A stretch of 64,000 nucleotides of DNA, taken from CAYWEP01 sp964608945 (GTDB lineage Bacteria > Patescibacteriota > Microgenomatia > Levybacterales > UBA12049). The notes beneath the pieces were generated by a model, which saw only the letters and a list, made by a program, of their open reading frames with translations, did not search any database and was not told where the DNA came from. Made by a program: the position numbers and the translations under genes. This document shows, one piece after another, positions 28,316 through 37,249 of the stretch (position 1 is its first letter; every line of letters starts with the position of its first letter). The stretch spans positions 1-64,000 of the forward strand of contig CAZSQB010000001.1 of the NCBI GenBank assembly GCA_964608945.1, written 5' to 3'.

Positions 28316-29835
28316 GCTTTTTTCTTTTATTGCTATTTTCGTTTCCGCTCACTTTTGTTGCTTTTATCTATGAAAGTTATCCTCGTTTCATCAATAGAGA
28401 ATTTGGGGTTGATATATGGACTCACCTTTTATATCTACAGGAGTATCATAAGCAGAAAGAGATACCAAAGAATATAGAAAATGGATTTCTCATTAAAGGA
28501 ATCTATGATTATCCCCCAGCATTTATTTTTATTCTTTCTAAATTTTCTTACCCACTCGTTGAAAAGTACGAATTCCTATTCTCGCCATTTTTTGATGCAA
28601 TTCACCTTACTATCATATTTTTTGCCTCATTTTATCTTACTGGAAATTTGTATATAGCATTTTTGGCGCAGGCACTCTATGTTCTAACACCTATAATAAT
28701 TCTTGAAAATGCAAGCGCAACACCGAGATCTTTAGGATATACACTTTTTACTATTGTGTTTATGAGTTTATTTTTTTACTCAGTTTATTCAAATATATTA
28801 TTCCTTCCTATTGCGTTTATCGCAGGAACATTCATATTTATTTCACATCGATTTACAACACAGGGATACCTTTTTTTTTCACTGTTTTTTACGATCATTA
28901 CTAAAGATTTATTGTATATCGGTGTGTTCATTTTTACATTTTTGACTGCAATTATCCTGACTAAGGGATTTTATGTAAAGGTTCTTAGAGGACATATAGG
29001 GAACTTGAAATTTTGGTATAAAAATATTGATGTCAGATTTGCCCATCAAGTAAAAGGGAATTATAAAGAGCATAAAACAAAAGATTTTGTATTTCTAGTT
29101 TACAATGAATTCTTGAAGTTTCCACCTTTTGTTCTCGCAATTACTAATCCCTGGACACTTCCCGTGCTTTTTGTCGCGATAGTATTTCAAGTTCCTTTTC
29201 TACAACTTCGATCAGTGAATGATTATATCGGGATGTGGGTTCTTTTTTCGTATGTTCTGGCACTTCTGACAATTTGGGTGCCAAAACTTCGGTTTTTGGG
29301 AGAAGGGCAAAGGTATCTTGAATTGTCTGCATTTCCAACTGCCTTCCTCTCAGCTTCAATTCTTTTAGGAACTAATGGCGTTTTGAAACCAATATTCGTC
29401 GTGGTGTATATCCTTATGGGAATTGGGGCATTTTTAACAGTTGTTGTCGTTCAACGAAAAGCAATTATTAAAGATACGCTTCGAAGTTTGACACCGGCAA
29501 TGCAACAAATGTTTCGTTATCTTAAGAATTTACAAGACAAGCCAAAGTTACTATGTATTCCTCATCAAATAACGACAAATACTATTTATCACACAGGATG
29601 TCAAGTCTTGGTAAATGCCGACTATACAAATATCGAAAAAATTTCAGATATCTATCCGTACATTAAAAAACCCATATCAGATATTATGAGCAAGTATAAT
29701 TTGAATATGATTTTATTAAATCAAGATTATGCCCAAATCTCCGATTTAAAAATAGCTCGTTATAGAATTATTAAACACTATGATAATTTTATTCTTATAC
29801 AAGTTATAAAAACTGATAATCGGACTAATCGCTAA
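28312..29835 (+). CDS. Uncharacterised polytopic membrane protein, family A copy 1
   Basis: I do not recognise this 507-residue family. It has about twelve hydrophobic segments, a first outside loop with FGVDIWTHLL (D34) and YDYPPAF, a central HRFTTQ, a loop GEGQRYLELSA near residue 335 and a soluble C-terminal domain starting CIPHQITT. Its paralogue at 32626-34140 on the other strand keeps every one of these motifs. The acidic residue in the first loop and the overall layout suggest a GT-C glycosyltransferase, which the operon context supports. That remains inference. Confidence 0.65.
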   Translation: MSFFLLLLFSFPLTFVAFIYESYPRFINREFGVDIWTHLLYLQEYHKQKEIPKNIENGFLIKGIYDYPPAFIFILSKFSYPLVEKYEFLFSPFFDAIHLTIIFFASFYLTGNLYIAFLAQALYVLTPIIILENASATPRSLGYTLFTIVFMSLFFYSVYSNILFLPIAFIAGTFIFISHRFTTQGYLFFSLFFTIITKDLLYIGVFIFTFLTAIILTKGFYVKVLRGHIGNLKFWYKNIDVRFAHQVKGNYKEHKTKDFVFLVYNEFLKFPPFVLAITNPWTLPVLFVAIVFQVPFLQLRSVNDYIGMWVLFSYVLALLTIWVPKLRFLGEGQRYLELSAFPTAFLSASILLGTNGVLKPIFVVVYILMGIGAFLTVVVVQRKAIIKDTLRSLTPAMQQMFRYLKNLQDKPKLLCIPHQITTNTIYHTGCQVLVNADYTNIEKISDIYPYIKKPISDIMSKYNLNMILLNQDYAQISDLKIARYRIIKHYDNFILIQVIKTDNRTNR

Positions 29836-29839
29836 CTTT

Positions 29840-31573
29840 ATGAAAATCAAAAAATTTATTAAATTTCTCAAGCTTCATAAATATATTTTTTTATTAACAA
29901 TATTTTCATTTGGTTTTTTAGCAAGCGTCGTTCGGTATGGACTAAGAACGTACCAAATTCCAGTATGGGATGAGCAGCACTACATGCGTATGGCAACGGA
30001 GTTCTATAGATTGCTTCAAAATCCAACACTTTCTACTCCAAGTGACATGCTGCAAGTTGTACCCTTCAGACAGCCAGGGTATCCTTTGCTCATGCAACCA
30101 TTTTTATTTTTTTTTGGATTGTCAAACTCTTATTTTTGGGCACAGATAACCAATGGAGTTCTCTATGTTGTTAGTATTTTTGGGATATACTTTATTGCTA
30201 AAAACTACCTAAGTAAATTAGCTTCATTTTTAGCAGCGTTTATCTTTGCTTTTTATGGTTGGACTCTTCTTCATGTTCACCTTACCTATTCAGAAACAGC
30301 AACGTCTGCAATGTCCATACTAACTATTTTATTTTTAATAAAATCCAATTATTTCCAAAATAGAAAATATTCTATTCTTTTTGGTATTTTTTTGGGCTTA
30401 GGACTTTTGGTAAAGTGGATAATCCTAGTATTTGTTTCAGGACCGCTGTTATATGTTTTGTATCACATTTTCAAAAAGCGCTTATTTACACACAAAGAGG
30501 TGTTACTCCACGGAGTGACTGCAATCGTTATTGCGTTTGTATTATCTTTCTATCCCTATAGTAAGAATTCATATTGGATATTTAACTATTTTTACGGTCA
30601 TAGAGTAGGTGGTCCCATGTGGCAAATAGTTCCAGAACAAGAAAGAAATCCTCTTTCAGTCTACTCTCTTACATTTTATCTAAATTCTTTTGCACAACTT
30701 GGTATTGTTCAGTTTATTTTATTTATTTCCGGATTTATCTTAGCCTTCAGACAGAAAAGCACGTTAAAGCCTATCTTCCTTACTGTAATAATCTCCTATA
30801 TATTCTATTGCTATGCGCTATTAAAAGCAGAACGACACATTGTCCCCATTTTTCCATATCTTGCTATTTTGTCTGCTGGGGTATTTGATGCTATTAAACA
30901 CACACGTTATAAAACAATATTAGTCGTTGTTACTGTAGTAGTATCAACCTTTACATTCTTGGGAAGTGTATGGGGAAGAGGACCGATGAGGGAGAGTTTG
31001 TATGCACTTCCTCTTCAGCTTCCGTTTGGTCAGTGGAATAAAATATATCTTACTTCCATTTCCCGACCACCATATATTTATAAAATTAGCGGGAGGGAAG
31101 TTTTGGATTTTATCGCTGGAGATAGTAAAAGTAATGGGATAGTAGATCCGCAAATATTAGCCCTATTTTACTATCGTCCTCTTGATGAGCCTCTCATGGT
31201 TTACAATCTCTATAATCAGGAAAACCCATTACAGATTAATAATTATCTTGGAACAATCATTCAAGACCCAGAGAAGGAGTCAGGTATTCTTATACAACAA
31301 ATATTTAAAAATACTGATTATCTTTTAATAAAAAGTGGCAAAAAAACAGATGATTATTTTGCAGCGAACAATTATCAAACCTTAAAAGCACTAATTGCGT
31401 TATTTGATAACCATGTTTCTCTTTCAGATTATTATGAAAAAAGGGCAGAGATTTGGATATATCAAGATAGTAGCATAGTAACAATATTAAAGAAAAAAAA
31501 GGAGATACCTGATGAAGAGTTGGAGAAAATGAAAGTAGAGTTTGTGAAGCTTTTGAGGGTAGAGAAAAAATAA
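29840..31573 (+). CDS. GT39-like membrane glycosyltransferase
   Basis: This 577-residue protein has a Lys-rich N-terminus, then PVWDEQHYMRMA (D44, E45) after the first membrane segment, and VPFRQPGYPLLMQPFL as the equivalent of the KPP/PG-Y loop of PMT-type enzymes. It has about eleven hydrophobic segments and a C-terminal domain of about 180 residues. KAERH near residue 330 is a common feature of the family. It is the last gene of the long plus-strand train; no hairpin with a T-run follows it. Confidence 0.72.
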   Translation: MKIKKFIKFLKLHKYIFLLTIFSFGFLASVVRYGLRTYQIPVWDEQHYMRMATEFYRLLQNPTLSTPSDMLQVVPFRQPGYPLLMQPFLFFFGLSNSYFWAQITNGVLYVVSIFGIYFIAKNYLSKLASFLAAFIFAFYGWTLLHVHLTYSETATSAMSILTILFLIKSNYFQNRKYSILFGIFLGLGLLVKWIILVFVSGPLLYVLYHIFKKRLFTHKEVLLHGVTAIVIAFVLSFYPYSKNSYWIFNYFYGHRVGGPMWQIVPEQERNPLSVYSLTFYLNSFAQLGIVQFILFISGFILAFRQKSTLKPIFLTVIISYIFYCYALLKAERHIVPIFPYLAILSAGVFDAIKHTRYKTILVVVTVVVSTFTFLGSVWGRGPMRESLYALPLQLPFGQWNKIYLTSISRPPYIYKISGREVLDFIAGDSKSNGIVDPQILALFYYRPLDEPLMVYNLYNQENPLQINNYLGTIIQDPEKESGILIQQIFKNTDYLLIKSGKKTDDYFAANNYQTLKALIALFDNHVSLSDYYEKRAEIWIYQDSSIVTILKKKKEIPDEELEKMKVEFVKLLRVEKK

Positions 31574-31861
31574 CTAAAATATTCACGACCTGAATGAAGA
31601 TTGGCAATTCCACCTGATGATTTTAAGTGGTGCACATTTCAATGAGAAAACGATGCGTTCGGATCGCATCATTATTAAATCAATTCTTTTCAAATTGACC
31701 GATAGAGTGAAGACATTTATGGATGATATACAATCTCTGTTTGACCACTTGTTAATTCTCTTGTAACAGGGGAAGAATTATAACATAAAATAAAATGTAA
31801 TAAATGCGTTTTATGGAAATTTATAGCAGAGTATTATATACTTGCTCGTACTCTTCAGCAT
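31574..31861. other. Longest gene-free stretch, little identified
   Basis: These 288 bases separate the long plus-strand train from the acetyltransferase gene. They contain one small hairpin (GATGCG at 31652-31657 pairing with CGCATC at 31665-31670, seven-base loop) that lacks a T-run. An AT-rich stretch before the next gene includes TATTAT at 31832-31837, but no good -35 is properly spaced from it. No open frame of note and no RNA gene were seen. Confidence 0.5.
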
Positions 31862-32614
31862 ATGAGTTATTCATGGGAAATTTCATCATTTGATAGCGAA
31901 ATCTTCGGACAAAAAGTTGCAAGGATTACCTCTAATAACAAAGTGAAAACGCGTCTTCATAAAACACTTAAAAGTTTAATTGAAGATTTAAAAGAAAGTA
32001 AAATTTGGTATGCAACATACAGAGTAAACGCTAACTTTTATCATATTATTCACGAACTTGAAAAGTACGATTTTTTGCTTGTTGATGGACTTATCACTTT
32101 GGAGACCATGCCTGATAATAAACAAATAGAATATCTGCCAAAACAAATACGACACGCAAAGACAAAAGACATTAAACAACTTTTAAAAATCTCAGGGTCA
32201 GTATTTGCTGTAACTCGCTATTACCATGATCCACTAATTCCTAAAGAGAAAGCAGATATTGTTTATCAAAAATGGGTTACTAATTCACTGAGCGAAAAAT
32301 CATCAAAAATGGTTTTGGTCTGGGAAAAAAATAAAAAAATCCTGGGACTTACGACTCTTGATAAAAAAGGACAGATTATTCTTCTTGGTGTATCTGAGAA
32401 AGTAAGAGGGAAAGGAATTGGTAGAGAACTCATCAAAGGAGCATTGAACAAGTTTAGAGAGTTAAAAAGAGAACGAGTAATCGTTGAAACACAGATTACG
32501 AATATTCCAGCCCTTCGACTTTATCAATCTTTGGGTTTTAAAATAATTGACTCGTTTTTGACATATCGATGGTATAGACCAGATAAACCTAAAGAAAATA
32601 TTAACAAGAAATAA
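31862..32614 (+). CDS. GNAT N-acetyltransferase, WecD-like
   Basis: This 250-residue protein has two parts. The N-terminal third (WEISSFDSEIFGQKVARI, then YDFLLVDGLITLE) resembles WecD, the dTDP-4-amino-4,6-dideoxygalactose acetyltransferase. The C-terminal GNAT domain carries ILLGVSEKVRGKGIGREL, the R/Q-x-x-G-x-G/A acetyl-CoA loop (residues about 178-190), and ALRLYQSLGFK. It would N-acetylate a nucleotide-linked amino sugar in the cytoplasm. The amino-sugar substrate could come from the aminotransferase and dehydratase encoded 3-5 kb downstream on the other strand. Confidence 0.78.
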   Translation: MSYSWEISSFDSEIFGQKVARITSNNKVKTRLHKTLKSLIEDLKESKIWYATYRVNANFYHIIHELEKYDFLLVDGLITLETMPDNKQIEYLPKQIRHAKTKDIKQLLKISGSVFAVTRYYHDPLIPKEKADIVYQKWVTNSLSEKSSKMVLVWEKNKKILGLTTLDKKGQIILLGVSEKVRGKGIGRELIKGALNKFRELKRERVIVETQITNIPALRLYQSLGFKIIDSFLTYRWYRPDKPKENINKK

Positions 32615-32625
32615 TCATGTCGAAA

Positions 32626-34140
32626 TCAATTTCTGCTTTTCATTTCAAAATGTATGGCAACAAGTAAAATATCTCCTGATTTGTAGAGTATGTTTGGATA
32701 TTTTATTTTGAGATCATTAAGGGTTGCATAACTTTCACGGAGAAGTAAGTAGTCGAGATTATATTCTCTCGAGAGCTCGGAGATAGATTTCTTAAGGACT
32801 GGATAGATATCCGCAATTTTCATAAGACCTGCGTTATCTGCATTGACAAGTACATAGGCTTTTGTATTGTAAACTGTCATTGTAGTTATCTGATGCGGAA
32901 TACATAAAATTCGGGGTCTGCCAGGGAGCTTATTGATAAACGCATACATTTTAGTAAGCTCTTTTGTAAGTGATCGATTTTTATCTTTTATTATACCTTT
33001 TATCTGTAGTGCCAAAATCATAGCGAGATTGCCTAAGAGAACAATTAAAAAAACTATCAATACCGGTAATCCCCATTTCTCATAGCTGTAGTAGAAAAAA
33101 ATGGCTGAAAGTATACTAGCCGGAACAGACGCCATCTCAAGATAGCGCTGTCCTTCACCAATTGGGATAAGTCGTTTTATACGTAAAATAATAGATCCAA
33201 TAATATAAAAAAATACTATCCATAAACTCATTTTAAAAAAGATACTATTCTGAGGAAAACCAGAGGTTTTATTATAAAATATGTATAGATAGATAAAGGC
33301 AGAAAGTATCCAGCAGTTCGTTATAATAATCATAAGCGGCGACAATGCTGAAAGCAGTGGATAAATTTTCGCTACCCAGTCTTGTTTTTTCGGTTTCACA
33401 TTTCCATATATTTGATGAGCAAATCTAAATTCATAATTTTTTACCCAGAAATAAATGTTATACAGATGACCTTTGGCTACCCGTAAATAAAATCCATTTG
33501 TAAATAATACAGCAGATATAAACGCAAATAAAAATGTCAATATGTATATGAGTGATTTATCAACAAAAGTAAAAAAGATTGAAATAAATAGAAGTGATTG
33601 GAGAGCAAAACGATGGACTAGAAAAAGCATCGTACTAAACAAAAATCCAGCGAAGAGATAACGAAGGTCATTATTAATATGAAACATCATAAGAGGATAA
33701 AATGCTAAAGTAAACATGAAATAGCCAAATGATCGAGGAGTAAGATAACTATTCTCAATAGGAATTATGGGAATTGAAGCATATATTAATTGCGAAACAA
33801 GAGATATCGTCACATTCCCCGTTAGTTGGAATGTTATAGCATAAACAAGAATATTTTGTAAAATATCGAAAAATGGAGAAACGAATCCTTGTACTGAAAG
33901 TAAAAATTTTTTTGAGAAAAAAGAAAACAGCCAAGGAAAGATTATCGGATAATCAAAATATCCCTGAATAATAAAACCCTTCTTAATTTTACCTGGTATT
34001 CTACGCTTTGCTTTTTTAACATGTTCAATCTCAAGGAGTCTTGTCCAAACATCGACACCGAAATACCGATTAAAAAAACGCGGGTACGACTGAAGAAAGA
34101 AGCTGAAAAGTGGAATGATAAGCGCTAAAAAATAATGCAT
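32626..34140 (-). CDS. Uncharacterised polytopic membrane protein, family A copy 2
   Basis: This 504-residue paralogue of 28312-29835 is on the opposite strand. It preserves FGVDVWTRLL (D30), YFDYPIIF, VHRFALQ, GEGQRYLEMAS and a C-terminal CIPHQITT domain ending in a Tyr/Leu-rich stretch. The function is unknown; a GT-C-type transferase is my best guess. Its 3' end lies only 11 bases from the 3' end of the convergent acetyltransferase gene. It is a single-gene transcription unit by layout, with a TATAAT-like element upstream on the minus strand. Confidence 0.65.
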   Translation of the reverse strand: MHYFLALIIPLFSFFLQSYPRFFNRYFGVDVWTRLLEIEHVKKAKRRIPGKIKKGFIIQGYFDYPIIFPWLFSFFSKKFLLSVQGFVSPFFDILQNILVYAITFQLTGNVTISLVSQLIYASIPIIPIENSYLTPRSFGYFMFTLAFYPLMMFHINNDLRYLFAGFLFSTMLFLVHRFALQSLLFISIFFTFVDKSLIYILTFLFAFISAVLFTNGFYLRVAKGHLYNIYFWVKNYEFRFAHQIYGNVKPKKQDWVAKIYPLLSALSPLMIIITNCWILSAFIYLYIFYNKTSGFPQNSIFFKMSLWIVFFYIIGSIILRIKRLIPIGEGQRYLEMASVPASILSAIFFYYSYEKWGLPVLIVFLIVLLGNLAMILALQIKGIIKDKNRSLTKELTKMYAFINKLPGRPRILCIPHQITTMTVYNTKAYVLVNADNAGLMKIADIYPVLKKSISELSREYNLDYLLLRESYATLNDLKIKYPNILYKSGDILLVAIHFEMKSRN

Positions 34141-34172
34141 GAGCTACATTTTATATTGATGAATTAAAAGTT

Positions 34173-34178
34173 ATTATA
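34173..34178 (-). promoter_or_regulatory. Possible -10 for the minus-strand membrane gene
   Basis: A perfect TATAAT reads on the minus strand here, about 32 bases before the start codon at 34140. No good -35 was found at 16-18 bases, so this is only a candidate. Confidence 0.3.
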
Positions 34179-34197
34179 CAACAATTTTCTTGTGATA

Positions 34198-34226
34198 TTG
34201 CCAAAAAAGATTTTTTGCATTATCAT
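34198..34226 (+). promoter_or_regulatory. Promoter for the methyltransferase gene, short leader
   Basis: TTGCCA (34198-34203) and TATCAT (34221-34226) are separated by exactly 17 bases, each matching the sigma-70 consensus at five of six positions. Transcription would start near 34233, leaving only about five bases before the ATG at 34238, so the message would be practically leaderless. No Shine-Dalgarno is present. Confidence 0.6.
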
Positions 34227-34237
34227 GTTGAGAAATT

Positions 34238-34936
34238 ATGAATATACCAAAACCAATGTCATTTTCAGAGAAGGTTGATGTCACTGAGGCAAAAGGGGAA
34301 CATAAGTTCTACTATTCATTTACAAAAAATTATATAAAAGGTAAAAATGTTCTTAACATTGGATCATGGACAGGTCCATATGAATTACTCATTTATAACA
34401 CTGCAGCATCTATTACTGCAACAGATATAGAGAAGAAAGCATTACGGGTACTCAAAAAAAAATTACCAAAAGTAAAAACTATTTATGCATTCTCACATAA
34501 GCTTCCCTTCAAGGATAATACATTTGATGTTGTAACGTTCTGGGACGTTATTGAACATATTCCTATTGGATATGAACTCACATCATTACAGGAAATTAAT
34601 AGAGTCCTCAAAAAAAATGGATATTTTTTCCTCGCAACAGTAAGTAAGAATTTTTGGAGCGATTTATTAGATCCAGCATACTGGCTGGCAGGGCATAGGC
34701 ATTATACAGAACAACAATTACTTTCAATGCTTACTGATGCCGGGTTTCGAACTGAAAAATCGGTACAAGTCGGTTCTTTTTTTAGCTCTTTTTATGCTTT
34801 GAGCTTCTACTTTTTTAAACATATTCTCAGAATGAAGATGCCAACAATACAGTATGTTGAGGAAAGAATGGAGAAAAATATCTCTTCACCAGGATATATA
34901 CAAATCGCAATTAGGGCAAAAAAAGTTTATAGATAA
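34238..34936 (+). CDS. Class I SAM-dependent methyltransferase
   Basis: This 232-residue protein has a Rossmann methyltransferase core. KNVLNIGSWTGPYE (residues about 45-58) is a variant of the SAM-binding motif I. ATDIEKKAL is the acidic end of strand 2, LPFKDNTFDVVTFWDVIEHI is motif II/IV of the type 11 family, and INRVLKKNGYFFLAT follows. It probably O-methylates a sugar or glycolipid, given the context; the substrate is unknown. It has its own promoter and converges with the aminotransferase gene, overlapping it by 10 bases at the 3' end. Confidence 0.82.
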   Translation: MNIPKPMSFSEKVDVTEAKGEHKFYYSFTKNYIKGKNVLNIGSWTGPYELLIYNTAASITATDIEKKALRVLKKKLPKVKTIYAFSHKLPFKDNTFDVVTFWDVIEHIPIGYELTSLQEINRVLKKNGYFFLATVSKNFWSDLLDPAYWLAGHRHYTEQQLLSMLTDAGFRTEKSVQVGSFFSSFYALSFYFFKHILRMKMPTIQYVEERMEKNISSPGYIQIAIRAKKVYR

Positions 34937-36054
34937 ACAGCTTCCTTTACTTTTTTTGTAATATAATTTACTTCTTTATTGGTAAGTTTTGAGTAGAGAG
35001 GCAGTGATATTTCTCTTCTTCCAATATCCTCTGCAACTGGAAACTGCCCTTCTTTCGTGCCATATTGGGTGCGATAAAATGAAAATAGGTGAATCGCTGG
35101 GTAATTGATAACTGCTCCCACACCTTTTTCTTTTAAATAATCAAGAATTGTATCTCGTTTTTTAGGATCAACCCAAATCGGGAAAATATGTCTACCATGC
35201 TTTGATTCTTTATATTCATGAGGAAGTGTTATACGATCCACGTTCTCAAATGCTTTCCTGTATCTTTGCGCTATCAATTCCCGTTTCTTCCAAAATTTCT
35301 CTGCTTTTTTAACTTGGTGGAGAAGTAGTGCAGCCTGAAGATTATCCATATTATATTTCCATCCTAGAACATCAACATCGTATCCTCTTAACCCGGTTCT
35401 CACTCTCTGGGCCAATTCACTCGTAATACCATGAGAGCGAAATTTCTTTATTAACTTAGCTATTTCTTGGGAGTTTGTTGTAAATGCTCCTCCTTCTGCA
35501 GAAGTAATACTTTTCGTGGCATAGAAACTGAAACAGGAGCCAAATGACCTTTGGCCTGGTTTTATTCCATCACGCTTTGCTTCAAGTGCATGAGCAGCAT
35601 CTTCTATTACTACAAGGTTATGTTTCTTTGCAATTGAGAGGATCTTTTTCATATCGACCATCTGACCGTACAGATGGACAGGAAGAATTGCTTTTGTTCG
35701 TTTTGTTATTGCTTTTTCAATAAGATCAGGGTCAATATTTCCCGTTTTTTCTTCTACATCGACAAATACTGGTGTTGCCCCTGTCATAACAATTGCATTT
35801 GCTGTTGCGACAAAGGACATTGGTGTCGTTATGACCTCATCACCTCTTCCAACTCCAGCTGCAAGGAGCGCTAAGTGAAGTGCCGCTGTGCAACTTGTTA
35901 GTCCAACTGTATATTTTGTCTCTAAATACTTCGCAAAAGCATTTTCGAATTCATCAACGTATTTTCCCGTTGTAAGAAAAAGGGAGCGCAGTACCTTTAC
36001 AGCCTCGTTAATTTCTTGAGAACCGATATTATGTTTGTAAAATTCTACCTTCAT
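34927..36054 (-). CDS. PLP-dependent sugar aminotransferase (DegT/DnrJ/EryC1/StrS)
   Basis: This has 375 residues, full length for the family. SCTAALHLAL (residues about 54-63) binds the PLP phosphate, EDAAHA (D152) contacts the pyridine nitrogen, and SFYATKSITSAEGG places the Schiff-base lysine at K181. It is therefore a true aminotransferase that would aminate a 4-keto-6-deoxy nucleotide sugar, using glutamate. This contrasts with the two related proteins at 51027 and 55119, which have His at the lysine position. It lies four bases after the RmlB-like gene on the same strand, consistent with successive steps. Confidence 0.87.
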   Translation of the reverse strand: MKVEFYKHNIGSQEINEAVKVLRSLFLTTGKYVDEFENAFAKYLETKYTVGLTSCTAALHLALLAAGVGRGDEVITTPMSFVATANAIVMTGATPVFVDVEEKTGNIDPDLIEKAITKRTKAILPVHLYGQMVDMKKILSIAKKHNLVVIEDAAHALEAKRDGIKPGQRSFGSCFSFYATKSITSAEGGAFTTNSQEIAKLIKKFRSHGITSELAQRVRTGLRGYDVDVLGWKYNMDNLQAALLLHQVKKAEKFWKKRELIAQRYRKAFENVDRITLPHEYKESKHGRHIFPIWVDPKKRDTILDYLKEKGVGAVINYPAIHLFSFYRTQYGTKEGQFPVAEDIGRREISLPLYSKLTNKEVNYITKKVKEAVYL

Positions 36055-36058
36055 ATTG

Positions 36059-37129
36059 TTAATGATATTCTATTGTCCCATCGTGTAATTGGATTGGAAC
36101 TTTTCTAAGCCATGTTTGTTGTTCCCACACATTTTGATTATTTCTATACCATTTGATAGCCTCTTTGAGGCCTTTACTAAAGCTCTTTTTGGGCTCCCAG
36201 TTTAACAGCTTTTTAATTTTTCTATAATCACATGCAAATGTCGATACCTGGCCTGGTCTTTCTTTCACGAATTTAATTTGTGATACTGGTATCTTCATAT
36301 ATTTTGCTATTTTTTTTGCGATGTCTAAGATTGAGATTGCCTTTCCTGATCCAACATTAAATACTTCACCTTTTATTTTAGATAATGGCGCGTGCATAAT
36401 CAAGTCAATTGCATAGGCAACATCGCTTACGTGCATATAATCTCTTTCTGATTTTCCGCTTCCATGGACAGTTAATGGCTCGTTGAGAAGCGCACTAGTT
36501 ATAAATCGTGGTACAGCCTTTTCTAAATGTTGACGAGGTCCATAAATATTAAAAGGTCGAACAATCGTTGCAGGAATATCATATGTTACAAAATAGGAAT
36601 AGACAAGACGATCTGCCCCTGCTTTTGCTGCGGCATAAGGGCTATGTGGATTAAGTTGATGTTTTTCATTCATTCTTTTTGTGAGACCTGCTCCATATAC
36701 TTCACATGTTGAAATATGAATTAGTCGTTCTACGTTTTTTTTATGATGGTATATGGCGTTCACAATAGATTGTGTTCCCAAGACATCGGTTTCAAAAAAC
36801 TTTACGTTATCGTAGATGGAACGTGTTACATGTGTTTCTGCTGCAAAATGGATAACAATGTCAGATTTCTCCACAAGGTCATCAACTACAGAAACGTTGC
36901 GAATATCGCCATACTCGAAGCGAAATCGAGAACTTTTTCGCATCTCTTGAGAAAAGTTCTTCAAATTTCCCGCATAAGTTAATGCATCAAGAACGATAAA
37001 AGAATAATTAGGGTAAGTGGTGAAGAGATATTCAAGGACATTACTTCCAACAAAACCAGCCGCTCCAGTTATTAGAATTTTTTTCGTTTTTCTATCTCTT
37101 TTTGTTATATTTTTATTTTCTTTAGCCAC
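36059..37129 (-). CDS. RmlB-like nucleotide-sugar 4,6-dehydratase (extended SDR)
   Basis: This has 356 residues from a GTG start at 37129; no in-frame ATG precedes the nucleotide-binding site. ITGAAGFVG (residues about 20-28) binds NAD. LDALTYAGNL is the dTDP-glucose 4,6-dehydratase signature loop, and YAAAK (Y165, K169) and RPFNIYGPRQ follow. The active-site TDE of RmlB reads T141-C142-E143 here, so the usual catalytic Asp is Cys. It may be a dehydratase with altered chemistry, or act on another nucleotide sugar or as an epimerase. Coupled with the aminotransferase, it probably makes the 4-keto substrate. Confidence 0.75.
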   Translation of the reverse strand: MAKENKNITKRDRKTKKILITGAAGFVGSNVLEYLFTTYPNYSFIVLDALTYAGNLKNFSQEMRKSSRFRFEYGDIRNVSVVDDLVEKSDIVIHFAAETHVTRSIYDNVKFFETDVLGTQSIVNAIYHHKKNVERLIHISTCEVYGAGLTKRMNEKHQLNPHSPYAAAKAGADRLVYSYFVTYDIPATIVRPFNIYGPRQHLEKAVPRFITSALLNEPLTVHGSGKSERDYMHVSDVAYAIDLIMHAPLSKIKGEVFNVGSGKAISILDIAKKIAKYMKIPVSQIKFVKERPGQVSTFACDYRKIKKLLNWEPKKSFSKGLKEAIKWYRNNQNVWEQQTWLRKVPIQLHDGTIEYH

Positions 37130-37160
37130 ATGTACAATTAAAAATGTCTCAATTAATGTA

Positions 37161-37189
37161 TTTATACACTAGTTTTTTTTATTTAGCAA
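37161..37189 (-). promoter_or_regulatory. Minus-strand promoter of the dehydratase-aminotransferase unit
   Basis: On the minus strand, TTGCTA (37189-37184) and TATAAA (37166-37161) are 17 bases apart. They match the sigma-70 consensus at four and five of six positions. The predicted start near 37154 gives a leader of about 25 bases before the GTG at 37129. It forms a divergent pair with the rfbF promoter. Confidence 0.5.
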
Positions 37190-37214
37190 TAGGGAGGAAA
37201 AGCAATTTCTATAG

Positions 37215-37243
37215 TTGAAGATTCAGTCTTCTTAATGTATAGT
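37215..37243 (+). promoter_or_regulatory. Promoter of the rfbF gene set, leaderless
   Basis: TTGAAG (37215-37220) and TATAGT (37238-37243) are separated by 17 bases. The expected start coincides with the A of the ATG at 37250, predicting a leaderless message. Because the -10 overlaps the alternative ATG at 37235, this site also decides the start codon. A small GAAGA/TCTTC inverted repeat (37217-37231) lies inside the spacer and could be an operator. Confidence 0.6.
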
Positions 37244-37249
37244 TATACC

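Noticed and set aside
31652..31670. Hairpin GATGCG/CGCATC after the long operon as a terminator
   Set aside because: The stem has only six pairs, the loop is seven bases and no T-run follows; it could be chance.
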